This document shows, one piece after another, positions 7,284 to 13,427 of a DNA stretch of 14,530 nucleotides. The notes under the pieces were generated by a model that saw only the letters and a program-made list of their open reading frames with translations, did not search any database and was not told where the DNA came from. A program made the translations under genes and the position numbers. This stretch comes from Nitrosotalea sp. Its GTDB lineage: Archaea > Thermoproteota > Nitrososphaeria > Nitrososphaerales > Nitrosopumilaceae. Within the stretch, counting starts at the first letter, position 1, and each line of letters starts with the position of its first letter. The stretch covers positions 1 through 14,530 of the forward strand of contig JAJPEA010000037.1 of assembly GCA_023252335.1 (NCBI GenBank), written 5' to 3'.

Positions 7284-7340
7284 TCCTGGTTAGAACAAGG
7301 CTGTCAAGAATTCACTACAGAAATTCATTGTAAACCAGGA
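7284..7340. repeat. Inverted repeat TCCTGGTT / AACCAGGA
   Basis: TCCTGGTT (7284-7291) and its perfect complement AACCAGGA (7333-7340) lie 41 bases apart in the bioA-bioB gap. The right arm overlaps the left half of the proposed biotin operator, and the left arm continues as AGAACAA, resembling a third operator half-site with two extra bases. It could be a degenerate extra site or a competing RNA hairpin, or chance. Confidence 0.4.
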
Positions 7341-7359
7341 TTTCATAACCAGTTTACAG
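7328..7359. promoter_or_regulatory. BirA-type biotin operator before bioB
   Basis: TTGTAAACC (7328-7336), 14 bases, then AGTTTACAG (7351-7359). The consensus for the biotin repressor/ligase BirA, shared by bacteria and some archaea, is TTGTAAACC-N14/15-GGTTTACAA. The left half matches fully, the right half differs at two bases, and the spacer is 14. The core arms TGTAAAC and GTTTACA are exact complements. The site ends about 10 bases upstream of the bioB TATA-like box, where a bound repressor could hinder transcription factor loading. The repressor gene is not in this window. Confidence 0.65.
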
Positions 7360-7369
7360 TTAAAATAAT

Positions 7370-7378
7370 CTTAATTAA
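7370..7378 (+). promoter_or_regulatory. TATA-like box of bioB-bioF
   Basis: CTTAATTAA is centred about 28 bases before the TTG start at 7402. It shows that bioB has its own promoter rather than depending on bioA transcription. Confidence 0.5.
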
Positions 7379-7401
7379 TGGACTGGAAAACACAATAGAC
7401 A

Positions 7402-8382
7402 TTGAGTGCTGAAACGGATTTTATAATTTCGTGTAGGGACAAGGTGTTGGCAGGACATGAAATTTCAAAAGAAGAATCTGAAAAACTCATCAACATATCA
7501 GATGATTCCATACATACACTATCAGAGGCAGCCAATGAGATTACCAGAAAATTGTGCGGGGATGTAGTGGATGTTGAAGCTTTGATAAATGCAAAAAAAG
7601 GCAAGTGTCAGGAAGATTGTTCATTTTGTTCCCAGTCTGCATTTTTCAAGACAGGTATTGACACATACAAGCTGTTACCTCCAGAGACAATAGTACAAAA
7701 TGCAATGCTTGCAAAAAAAGATGGAGTGAAAAGTTTTTGTCTAGTATGCGCATGGCGTGGCCCTACAGAGAAAGACTTTGAGCAGATCTCTTCAATCATA
7801 GATAAAATAAACCGCGAAGTAGGAATTGAGGTCAACTGTTCACTTGGTTTTATCAATCAAGAAATGGCATTAAAACTAAAAAAACTCGGAGTAAAGCGTT
7901 ACAATCACAACTTGGAAGCACCAAGAAGCTTTTTTGAAAAAATATGCACAACTCACACTTATGATGATAGAATGAAGACAAACCTAATTGTAAAAAATGT
8001 AGGCCTTGAATTGTGTTGTGGCGGAATAATTGGCATGGGAGAAACAAGAATGCAACGATTAGAGTTGGGACTTGATCTTGCAGGACTCAGTCCAGAGGAA
8101 TGTCCAATTAATTTACTAGTACCTCAGAGAGGAACACCGCTTGAACTTCAGACAAGATTATCCATATCAGAGATATTGCGAACAATAGCAGTCTTTAGAT
8201 TTTTGATGCCAAAAACAATACTCAAGATTGCAGGGGGAAGAGAAGTCTACCTCTCAAATGACCAAGAAAAAGTACTCTTAGGAGGAGCAAACGGAATCAT
8301 AACTGGAGGATACCTCACAATTGGAGGAAACAAACCAAAAGATGACTTTCAAATGATATCAAAAATAGGCCTTGAAGCCTAG
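7402..8382 (+). CDS. bioB: Biotin synthase BioB
   Basis: Radical SAM enzyme that inserts sulfur into dethiobiotin to give biotin. The 326-residue protein has the CxxxCxxC motif for the [4Fe-4S] cluster (C69, C73, C76 in KCQEDCSFC). The ligands of the auxiliary [2Fe-2S] cluster also appear present: C113 (SFCLVCAWRG), C146 (EVNCSLGF), C205 (ELCCGGIIGMGE) and R280 (AGGRE), so it should be fully active. YNHNLEA and NLLVPQRGTPLE are further BioB blocks. The start is TTG at 7402, supported by the TATA-like box 28 bases upstream; no ribosome site is seen. It overlaps bioF by 11 bases, so the two form one transcript. A dyad matching the BirA operator suggests repression when biotin is plentiful. Confidence 0.97.
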   Translation: MSAETDFIISCRDKVLAGHEISKEESEKLINISDDSIHTLSEAANEITRKLCGDVVDVEALINAKKGKCQEDCSFCSQSAFFKTGIDTYKLLPPETIVQNAMLAKKDGVKSFCLVCAWRGPTEKDFEQISSIIDKINREVGIEVNCSLGFINQEMALKLKKLGVKRYNHNLEAPRSFFEKICTTHTYDDRMKTNLIVKNVGLELCCGGIIGMGETRMQRLELGLDLAGLSPEECPINLLVPQRGTPLELQTRLSISEILRTIAVFRFLMPKTILKIAGGREVYLSNDQEKVLLGGANGIITGGYLTIGGNKPKDDFQMISKIGLEA

Positions 8383-9499
8383 AACACGTTTTATCAACGA
8401 GAGATTAAGACAGATAAAGAAAGCAAATCTGTACAGAACGCTTGTTTACAACAAGGTTTCAGGTCCATACATTACAATTCAAGGAAAGAGACTAGTCAAC
8501 CTATCATCAAATGATTATCTTGGACTGGACACTACATACAAACCATCACAAATACAATCAAGTTCAAGATTAATTGCAGGAAATGACATGTCTTTTAAAA
8601 AACTTGAAAGCAATCTTGCACACCATAAATCAAAAAATTCGGCATTGGTTTTTCCAACTGGATACATGGCAAACCTTGGTGCAATCTCGATTCTAACACA
8701 GAAAAACGATTTGATCCTAAGTGATGAATTCAATCATGCAAGCATAATAGATGCATGTAGATTATCACATGCAAAAAAGACAATCTACAAACATAATGAC
8801 ATGTTACATTTGGAAAAAAAATTGCGCAAAAAAGCACAACGCAAGTTTGTGATAACAGAAGGAATATTTTCAATGAATGGTGACTTTGCAAAACTTGATG
8901 AGATAACAAAACTGTGTCAAGAAAACAATGCATTTCTCTTGCTAGATGATGCACACGGAGACTTTGTAGTAGGCAAAGATGGAAAAGGCTCGGCAGATCA
9001 TTTCAGAGTTGCAAAAAATGTTGACATTTACACAAGCAGTTTGAGCAAGGCACTTGGTGCATTTGGCGGATACATTGCTGCAAGCAAGGAGATAATTGAT
9101 CTTGCAGTAAATACATCACGACCGTTCATCTACACCTCTGCATTGCCAGGTTTTCTAGCAGACTTTGCCTTGAAGAGATTTTTGTCAAACAGGGAAAAAA
9201 ACCGACATGAACTAGAGAAAAAAACAAGGCAATTTAGAAAAGGCTTGCAGTCAATTGGATATAAGATAGAGTCCCCAAGCCAGATAATACCCATAATCAT
9301 AGGCGATGAGAAGAACACTCTAGAATTTGGCAAATATTTGAGAAATAACGGCATATTTGCCCAACCAATACGCTATCCCACAGTGAACTTGGGTTCTGCC
9401 AGAATAAGAATATCTGTCACAAACTGGCTTTCAGAAGATATCATATCAGAATCGCTCGGCATCTTTGAGAAGGCAGGTAAAAAGTTTGGCATTTTATAA
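8372..9499 (+). CDS. bioF: 8-amino-7-oxononanoate synthase BioF
   Basis: PLP-dependent condensation of a pimeloyl thioester with L-alanine to KAPA, the first step of ring assembly. It is an alpha-oxoamine synthase of 375 residues with NLSSNDYLGL near the N-terminus, SSRLIAGN in place of the usual GSGGSR loop, FPTGYMANLG, SDEFNHASIIDACRLS (the His stacking on PLP), LLLDDAHGDFVVG, and the Schiff-base Lys in SSLSKALGAFGGY (K226; codon 9047-9049). The C-terminal block RYPTVNLGSARIRISV is also typical. The close relative 2-amino-3-ketobutyrate ligase shares the fold, but the overlap with bioB makes BioF the sound call. The start is TTG at 8372, inside the last codons of bioB, without a visible Shine-Dalgarno site, so translation is probably coupled. 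Confidence 0.94.
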   Translation: MKPRTRFINERLRQIKKANLYRTLVYNKVSGPYITIQGKRLVNLSSNDYLGLDTTYKPSQIQSSSRLIAGNDMSFKKLESNLAHHKSKNSALVFPTGYMANLGAISILTQKNDLILSDEFNHASIIDACRLSHAKKTIYKHNDMLHLEKKLRKKAQRKFVITEGIFSMNGDFAKLDEITKLCQENNAFLLLDDAHGDFVVGKDGKGSADHFRVAKNVDIYTSSLSKALGAFGGYIAASKEIIDLAVNTSRPFIYTSALPGFLADFALKRFLSNREKNRHELEKKTRQFRKGLQSIGYKIESPSQIIPIIIGDEKNTLEFGKYLRNNGIFAQPIRYPTVNLGSARIRISVTNWLSEDIISESLGIFEKAGKKFGIL

Positions 9500-9527
9500 T
9501 ACAATTTGGAATAGATTTGGAACAAGG

Positions 9528-9538
9528 TATTAATAAAA
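9528..9538 (+). promoter_or_regulatory. TATA-like box of the ccdA operon
   Basis: TATTAATAAAA is centred about 25 bases before the ATG at 9558, separating this pair from the biotin genes upstream. Confidence 0.45.
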
Positions 9539-9557
9539 AAACAGCATCAAATGGAAC

Positions 9558-10289
9558 ATGGTAGAACTAACTATAGGAATTGCAGCAATAGCAGGGCTTG
9601 GTTCATTTCTTGCACCATGCATACTACCAATGATTCCAGCATTTCTTGCATACATCTCTGGCACCACATTGACAGAACTTCAAAGAAATAATGGAACAGT
9701 AAACATTGTCACAAGCAGACTAAATATCATATTAAATACATTGTTTTTTGTAGCAGGCTTTACCATTGTTTTTTCAATACTTGGAGTAATTCTAAACAGC
9801 GTACTTTCTGCATCCGCAGGATCGTTGCTTGCAGGATTTAATCACGTAGGAGGAGTTATCATAATTGCATTTGGAGCATTCATGTTATTGTCATCCAAGA
9901 TTTCAAAACTTAATTTTGAGAAAAAAATTCTACCAAATAGGACCAAGTCAAGCTATCCACTTTCATTTGTTTTCGGTCTTGCATTTGCAACAGGTTGGAC
10001 TCCATGCATCGGACCAATTCTTGGAAGCATTCTAACTCTTGCTGCAACATCTCCAAGTCATGCATTTGTTCTGCTTCTTAGCTATTCACTAGGACTTGGA
10101 ATTCCGTTTATCTTGATGGGTGTATTCTTTTCAAGATTTACCACATTTATCAAGTCAATGAGTAAACACTTGAAATATTATTCCATAATAATGGGATCAC
10201 TTATTATCACACTAGGGGTTCTAGTATACACAAACCAGCTAGCGGCCATAGCAAGTTTTCCGTTACTAAATAATATACTATTAGGATGA
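9558..10289 (+). CDS. ccdA: CcdA/DsbD-type transmembrane thiol-disulfide transporter
   Basis: Membrane protein that passes reducing power from cytoplasmic thioredoxin to extracytoplasmic partners. The 243 residues hold about six membrane segments, and the two redox Cys lie in the family's inverted-repeat motifs: C21 in FLAPCILPMIPAFLAY and C150 in GWTPCIGPILGS. No extra periplasmic domains are present, so it is CcdA-sized rather than full DsbD. ATG 9558 is the natural start, 25 bases from a TATA-like box. The stop overlaps the ATG of the next gene by 4 bases (ATGA), and that partner carries a thioredoxin domain, so the pair is a two-gene counterpart of the fused DipZ protein. Likely jobs are keeping exported Cys reduced, for example for copper or haem protein maturation; the actual target is not shown here. 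Confidence 0.92.
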   Translation: MVELTIGIAAIAGLGSFLAPCILPMIPAFLAYISGTTLTELQRNNGTVNIVTSRLNIILNTLFFVAGFTIVFSILGVILNSVLSASAGSLLAGFNHVGGVIIIAFGAFMLLSSKISKLNFEKKILPNRTKSSYPLSFVFGLAFATGWTPCIGPILGSILTLAATSPSHAFVLLLSYSLGLGIPFILMGVFFSRFTTFIKSMSKHLKYYSIIMGSLIITLGVLVYTNQLAAIASFPLLNNILLG

Positions 10290-11437
10290 TAACAATGAGA
10301 AAAGAGATTAAAACCGCAATAATTGGTGCGATAATCATAGTTGCAGCAATAGGAGGTATTGGCGTGTTTCTTACATCACTTGACAAGACAGTTACAAACA
10401 CTGCAAGCCAAACACAAGTAGACAAGACAGTGCAAAATACAAACAATACAGGTACAAAGTCTGCTGCATATCCAGATGAAAATAATTATCCCCTAGCACC
10501 AGACTTGACAGGCATTACAGGCTACATCAACATAACACCACAAGAACTACAAATACAAATGAAAGACAAAGTTGTATTGTATGATTTTTGGACATATAGC
10601 TGCATAAACTGTATCAGAACTCTACCATTTTTAGAATCATGGAATGAGAAATATGCTGACAAGGGTTTGCTGATAATCGGAGTACATTCCCCAGAATTTG
10701 AATTTGAAAAAGACATAAACAATGTAAAGATGGCTGCTCAAAAATACAACATTACATATCCAATAGTGCTTGACAGCAATCACCAAACATGGGATGCATT
10801 TTCAAATAGATATTGGCCAGCAGAATACATTACAGACGATCTTGGACACATACGTCACACTAATTTTGGAGAAGGTGATTATGCCAATACAGAACAAGTG
10901 ATTCAGCAATTACTTGACCAGAGAGCAAAACGACTTGGACTAGATGTCACAGCAAATCAAAATCTTGTCAATTTACAAGAACACCAGTTTGCACTATTTG
11001 AAACTCCGGAACTTTATTTTGGATACAACTTTGCAGACGGAAGAAATTACTTTGGAAACATTGAAGGATTTGAACCAGAAAAAACAGTAAACTATACAAT
11101 TCCATCAGACTTGCAAAAAGACCACTTTTATCTTGGAGGACAATGGCAAAATCTGCAGGACAGTATGAAGCTAGTATCAGACAGTGGAAAAATAGTTCTT
11201 CCATATACTGCACAAGATGTACACATTGTGGCATCAGGGCCAGGCAATACAATACAGATACTGCTTGATGGCAAGCCAGTTACAAGCGATGATGCAGGCC
11301 AAGATACCAAGGACAGCACTGCAACAATTTCAGAAAATAGATTGTACAATATAATTTCGTCAAAGCAGGCAGGCTCTCATACTCTGACCATCATAGGCCA
11401 TCCAGGCTTTGAAATCTACACGTTTACCTTTGGGTAA
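10286..11437 (+). CDS. Membrane-anchored TlpA/DipZ-like thioredoxin with C-terminal beta domain
   Basis: 383 residues. Residues 11-32 form one hydrophobic segment, a signal anchor. A Thr/Asn/Gln-rich linker (about 33-62) leads to a TlpA-like thioredoxin domain with the redox motif C106-I-N-C109 (TYSCINCIRTLP), then LLIIGVHSPEFEFE and a WPAEYIT segment with the cis-Pro region. The C-terminal 130 or so residues, with YFGNIEGFEPE, HFYLGGQW and a Gly/Asp-rich strand pattern, match the extra beta-sandwich domain of DipZ proteins. It should face outside the cell and receive electrons from the CcdA encoded by the overlapping upstream gene. ATG 10286 overlaps the ccdA stop; the in-frame ATG at 10295 has AGGATGAT shortly before it and is an equal candidate. 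Confidence 0.9.
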   Translation: MITMRKEIKTAIIGAIIIVAAIGGIGVFLTSLDKTVTNTASQTQVDKTVQNTNNTGTKSAAYPDENNYPLAPDLTGITGYINITPQELQIQMKDKVVLYDFWTYSCINCIRTLPFLESWNEKYADKGLLIIGVHSPEFEFEKDINNVKMAAQKYNITYPIVLDSNHQTWDAFSNRYWPAEYITDDLGHIRHTNFGEGDYANTEQVIQQLLDQRAKRLGLDVTANQNLVNLQEHQFALFETPELYFGYNFADGRNYFGNIEGFEPEKTVNYTIPSDLQKDHFYLGGQWQNLQDSMKLVSDSGKIVLPYTAQDVHIVASGPGNTIQILLDGKPVTSDDAGQDTKDSTATISENRLYNIISSKQAGSHTLTIIGHPGFEIYTFTFG

Positions 11438-11447
11438 TCAAGATATA

Positions 11448-11475
11448 ATGTTTCTAAATTCGAATTTAGAAACAT
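11448..11475. terminator. Perfect 28-base palindrome after the thioredoxin gene
   Basis: The 28 bases equal their own reverse complement with no spacer (ATGTTTCTAAATTC and its mirror complement). They begin 10 bases after the stop at 11437. As RNA they would fold as a tight hairpin, as DNA as a two-fold protein site. The inner arms TTCTAAAT/ATTTAGAA recur in the hairpin at 13287-13312, also just behind a gene. A terminator or RNA 3'-end role is the simplest reading; no T-tract follows. Confidence 0.5.
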
Positions 11476-11502
11476 ATTGAATCAACCGGTACAAAGCTAG
11501 AC

Positions 11503-11534
11503 TGTAACCATGGCTAGCTGTCACTACAGTTACA
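11503..11534. repeat. Dyad TGTAAC-N20-GTTACA upstream of the CdvB-like gene
   Basis: TGTAAC (11503-11508) and GTTACA (11529-11534) are exact complements 20 bases apart, with CCATGG and GCTAGC palindromes between them. The dyad lies about 22 bases upstream of the TATA-like box at 11556-11563, so it could be a regulator site, but six-base arms can arise by chance. Confidence 0.25.
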
Positions 11535-11555
11535 CACCAAGTAAGAACATGATTG

Positions 11556-11563
11556 TTTAAAAC
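11556..11563 (+). promoter_or_regulatory. TATA-like box of the CdvB-like gene
   Basis: TTTAAAAC is centred about 29 bases before the ATG at 11589. Confidence 0.4.
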
Positions 11564-11588
11564 AATATTTCAAATCAAGGCACAGTAA

Positions 11589-12227
11589 ATGAATTTCACA
11601 AACAAATGGAATGTACAAAAAGATAGTCTATCTCAGAGGGTAATAGACAAGGTCAAGCCAGATGCACCACTCAAGCCCAAGATTGATGAGGCTCAAAAGA
11701 AATTACAATTACAAATCATAAAACTTGATTCAATTTCAAAGAAACTAAAAGAAAAAGACGACTTTATCTTCAGAAAAGTGGTCGAAGCAGTACGATCACA
11801 TAACAAGGCATACTCTAATGCTTATGCTACTGAATTATACGAGATTAGAAAGATGAACAGCATGGTCACAGGTGCAAAATTGGCCATGGAGCAGATTCAA
11901 CTCAGACTAAACACAATATCAGAACTTGGAGATGTCGTAGTGACACTCAGTCCTTGCATGTCAATAATAAAAGGACTTGGAACAGGCTTGAGTGGACTAA
12001 TGCCAGCAGCAGACTCATCCATGGCAGACTTGTCAAGCATACTAGGCGAGATTATGTCAGGAGCATCTGTGAGTGGAGACAATTCATTTGTCACAGACAC
12101 ATCAAACTCGGAAACAAACCAGATATTGGAAGAGGCAAATGCAATACTAGAGGGACATGTAAGACAGAGCATACCAGATCTTCCTCCAACACTTGGTTCC
12201 ACTACAAAAGCGCCAGAACCTATCTAG
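11589..12227 (+). CDS. ESCRT-III/Snf7-family protein, CdvB paralog
   Basis: Archaeal ESCRT-III proteins polymerise on membranes for cell division and vesicle release, and the ATPase CdvC takes them apart. The 212-residue protein has an N-terminal basic stretch, long charged helices (about 30-115, with QIIKLDSISKKLKEKDDFIF and KMNSMVTGAKLAMEQIQLRL), and the Snf7 turn VTLSPCMSIIKGLGTGLSGLMP. An acidic segment then predicts another helix (MADLSSILGEIM), and QILEEANAILEGHV comes near the C-terminus. IPDLPP (195-200) resembles the MIM2 motif bound by the MIT domain of CdvC. No cdvA or cdvC lies here, so this is a stand-alone paralog; division or another membrane task cannot be decided from the sequence. 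Its end overlaps the convergent gene at 12220 by 8 bases. Confidence 0.85.
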   Translation: MNFTNKWNVQKDSLSQRVIDKVKPDAPLKPKIDEAQKKLQLQIIKLDSISKKLKEKDDFIFRKVVEAVRSHNKAYSNAYATELYEIRKMNSMVTGAKLAMEQIQLRLNTISELGDVVVTLSPCMSIIKGLGTGLSGLMPAADSSMADLSSILGEIMSGASVSGDNSFVTDTSNSETNQILEEANAILEGHVRQSIPDLPPTLGSTTKAPEPI

Positions 12228-12579
12228 AGCGCTTTTTACTCAATTCTATAAAATTTTTCTTGATTCTAGATATTGTTGGATAGCTATATCCTAGTTTTCT
12301 ATAGTTTGCAATCATCATCTTCCAATTTTTCAGCCTCCACTGGGCCTGCTCAGAGGTTACAGAGTGGATCTCCTTGTTTATGATACTCTTTCTGCCTACT
12401 TTGAGAACTCCAGCATCTTTTGCAGTCCATCTGCTATTTGCAAAATTTAGGCCAGACAGAATTTCTTCTACAGGCATTTCTGCAAAGTGTTCTTGCAGCT
12501 TTAGCATTTGTGCATTTGTTGGTTTTTTGTTTACAGTAAGGTTAATTTCAAATCTTTCCATACTCGAATTTTGAAACAT
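12220..12579 (-). CDS. Uncharacterised basic 119-residue protein
   Basis: The family was not recognised. The protein is strongly basic at the C-terminus (SRIKKNFIELSKKRSR), with a middle Trp-rich helix (EQAQWRLKNWKMMIANYRKL) and a TVNKKPTNAQMLKLQEHF start that looks helical. It could bind nucleic acid, but no named fold is visible. There are no Cys clusters, membrane segments or signal peptide. ATG 12579 or the in-frame ATG at 12561 could be the start; the AT-rich TAATTAG near 12589 is better spaced for 12561. It is convergent with and overlaps the CdvB-like gene by 8 bases. Confidence 0.65.
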   Translation of the reverse strand: MFQNSSMERFEINLTVNKKPTNAQMLKLQEHFAEMPVEEILSGLNFANSRWTAKDAGVLKVGRKSIINKEIHSVTSEQAQWRLKNWKMMIANYRKLGYSYPTISRIKKNFIELSKKRSR

Positions 12580-12679
12580 CCTTCCTAATTAGTGTGAAGG
12601 TAAAAACATCTCTTCTTTTTGTTTAAAATTTCACTAGACAGTACAAGGATAATTCCATCATCAATCAAGTTTAACGATT

Positions 12680-12688
12680 CTTAAATTA
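12680..12688 (+). promoter_or_regulatory. TATA-like box of the Cys/His-rich gene
   Basis: CTTAAATTA is centred 27 bases before the ATG at 12711, and it overlaps too closely with the longer TTG start at 12696 for that to be used. Confidence 0.4.
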
Positions 12689-12710
12689 CGGTCAGTTGCA
12701 AATTTGTAAC

Positions 12711-13007
12711 ATGGATGAAAAGGACATTCGTGCAAACAGAATTCCAAAGGGTTTTTTGCACAAGGAAAGAAGATGTGAAAAACCCAAGTGCCAAAAGGAG
12801 GGCATCTATTCTTCAAAAATTGGATATTTTTGTCTTGAACATATTCTAGATTATGACATGCCATGCCCAAGTCATGATTGCCCAAGAAATGGCCTTCCCA
12901 TGGACAAGTTAATTTCAAATATAGAAAAAGACATCAAGGGGGACTTGCACCAGATCTTCCAGTGTCAGTCATGCAACTATAGACATGATCATACGGTTCA
13001 TGTTTAG
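12711..13007 (+). CDS. Small Cys/His-rich zinc-binding-type protein
   Basis: 98 residues with likely metal ligands in three groups: C22 and C27 (RRCEKPKC) with C41 and H44 (FCLEH); C52, H55 and C57 (CPSHDC); C85 and C88 (CQSCNYRHDHTVH) followed by H92, H94 and H97. Two zinc sites are plausible. The middle (64-80) is an amphipathic helix. The ATG at 12711 is preferred over the TTG at 12696 because of TATA spacing. The family was not recognised; the residue pattern suggests protein or nucleic acid binding rather than catalysis. It is divergent from the gene ending at 12220. Confidence 0.7.
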   Translation: MDEKDIRANRIPKGFLHKERRCEKPKCQKEGIYSSKIGYFCLEHILDYDMPCPSHDCPRNGLPMDKLISNIEKDIKGDLHQIFQCQSCNYRHDHTVHV

Positions 13008-13099
13008 CAGCATTACCAAATATAACTTGAAAAAAATCGAGCTAAAATATCCACAAAGTTCTACTTGAGACTTAAGATATTATCATACCAATCCACTAG

Positions 13100-13267
13100 A
13101 TGGCTACCCTAACTGACCAGGCCTAGAATCGTGAGGGTTTTTGTGCCTCTCTCACGATAATTTACTTTATCAGCCCAGAGTACAAAAACCAAAATTTCTA
13201 TGACTGGGATGAGTTTGAAAATTGTTACCAGAACATATGGTTAGAACCATTCCGATCTAAAAACTAA
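13100..13267 (+). pseudogene. Possible short gene remnant with in-frame TAG
   Basis: ATG 13100 opens eight codons (MATLTDQA), then TAG at 13124-13126, then 46 open codons in the same frame to TAA 13265-13267. The second part is rich in aromatic and acidic residues (NFYDWDEFENCYQNIWLEPF). A TATA-like CTTAAGATATTA (13070-13081) is spaced about right for ATG 13100. It could be a decayed gene, an eight-residue leader peptide followed by a hairpin, or chance in AT-rich DNA. Confidence 0.25.
13128..13158. repeat. Hairpin ATCGTGAG / CTCACGAT
   Basis: Perfect 8-base arms (13128-13135 and 13151-13158) around a 15-base loop reading GGTTTTTGTGCCTCT, whose GG and CC could pair further with a bulge. It begins one base after the TAG at 13124-13126. 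It is GC-richer than its surroundings, so the RNA hairpin would be stable. Confidence 0.45.
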
Positions 13268-13286
13268 AACAAAATCATGACGACCT

Positions 13287-13312
13287 ATTCTAAATCAGCT
13301 GTCATTTAGAAT
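13287..13312 (-). terminator. Stem-loop directly after the 37-residue Cys-rich gene
   Basis: ATTCTAAAT (13287-13295), an 8-base loop CAGCTGTC, then ATTTAGAAT (13304-13312): perfect 9-base arms. It lies one base beyond the minus-strand stop codon, the position expected of a 3'-end structure. Its arms share TTCTAAAT/ATTTAGAA with the palindrome at 11448-11475. Confidence 0.5.
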
Positions 13313-13313
13313 G

Positions 13314-13427
13314 TTATTGTGTGGTTTTAGAATCTACCAAGCAAGCAGGACATTCACAGTCAAACATGTTTGCTTTTCCCATACATTGGCCATGTTTTTC
13401 TTCAAAGCATTTTAGACAAAGAACCAT
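13314..13427 (-). CDS. 37-residue Cys-rich mini-protein
   Basis: ATG 13427 to TAA 13314-13316. Reading MVLCLKCFEEKHGQC, then MGKANMFDCECPACL, it has six Cys (4, 7, 15, 24, 26, 29) and His12, enough for one structural zinc site or a small metal cluster, and almost no room for anything else. The arrangement CxxC...C...CxCxxC is dense for so short an open frame, and a stem-loop follows the stop directly, both signs of a real gene. An AT-rich TAAAAATAA (minus strand, 13454-13467 region) lies about 33 bases upstream. The family was not recognised. Confidence 0.55.
   Translation of the reverse strand: MVLCLKCFEEKHGQCMGKANMFDCECPACLVDSKTTQ

Larger units (their letters stand above)
13008..13313. other. 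Gene-poor stretch with a TAG-broken frame and hairpins
   Basis: About 300 bases without a clear gene. It holds a plus-strand frame from ATG 13100 to TAA 13267 that is open except for TAG at 13124-13126, a hairpin at 13128-13158, a short dyad ATGGTTAGAACCAT (13237-13250) and the hairpin at 13287-13312. No tRNA-like cloverleaf was seen. Confidence 0.5.

Noticed and set aside
11954..12283. 109-codon plus-strand frame overlapping the CdvB-like gene
   Set aside because: It is out of phase with a well supported gene and its Arg/His/Trp-rich translation is not protein-like.
1..13267. Genome-wide TAG recoding (for example pyrrolysine)
   Set aside because: purK, bioA, bioB, the cyclase and the CdvB-like gene all end cleanly at TAG, so TAG works as a stop here.
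13040..13320. tRNA or CRISPR in the gene-poor stretch
   Set aside because: No cloverleaf with a T-arm consensus and no regularly spaced direct repeats are present; only isolated hairpins.
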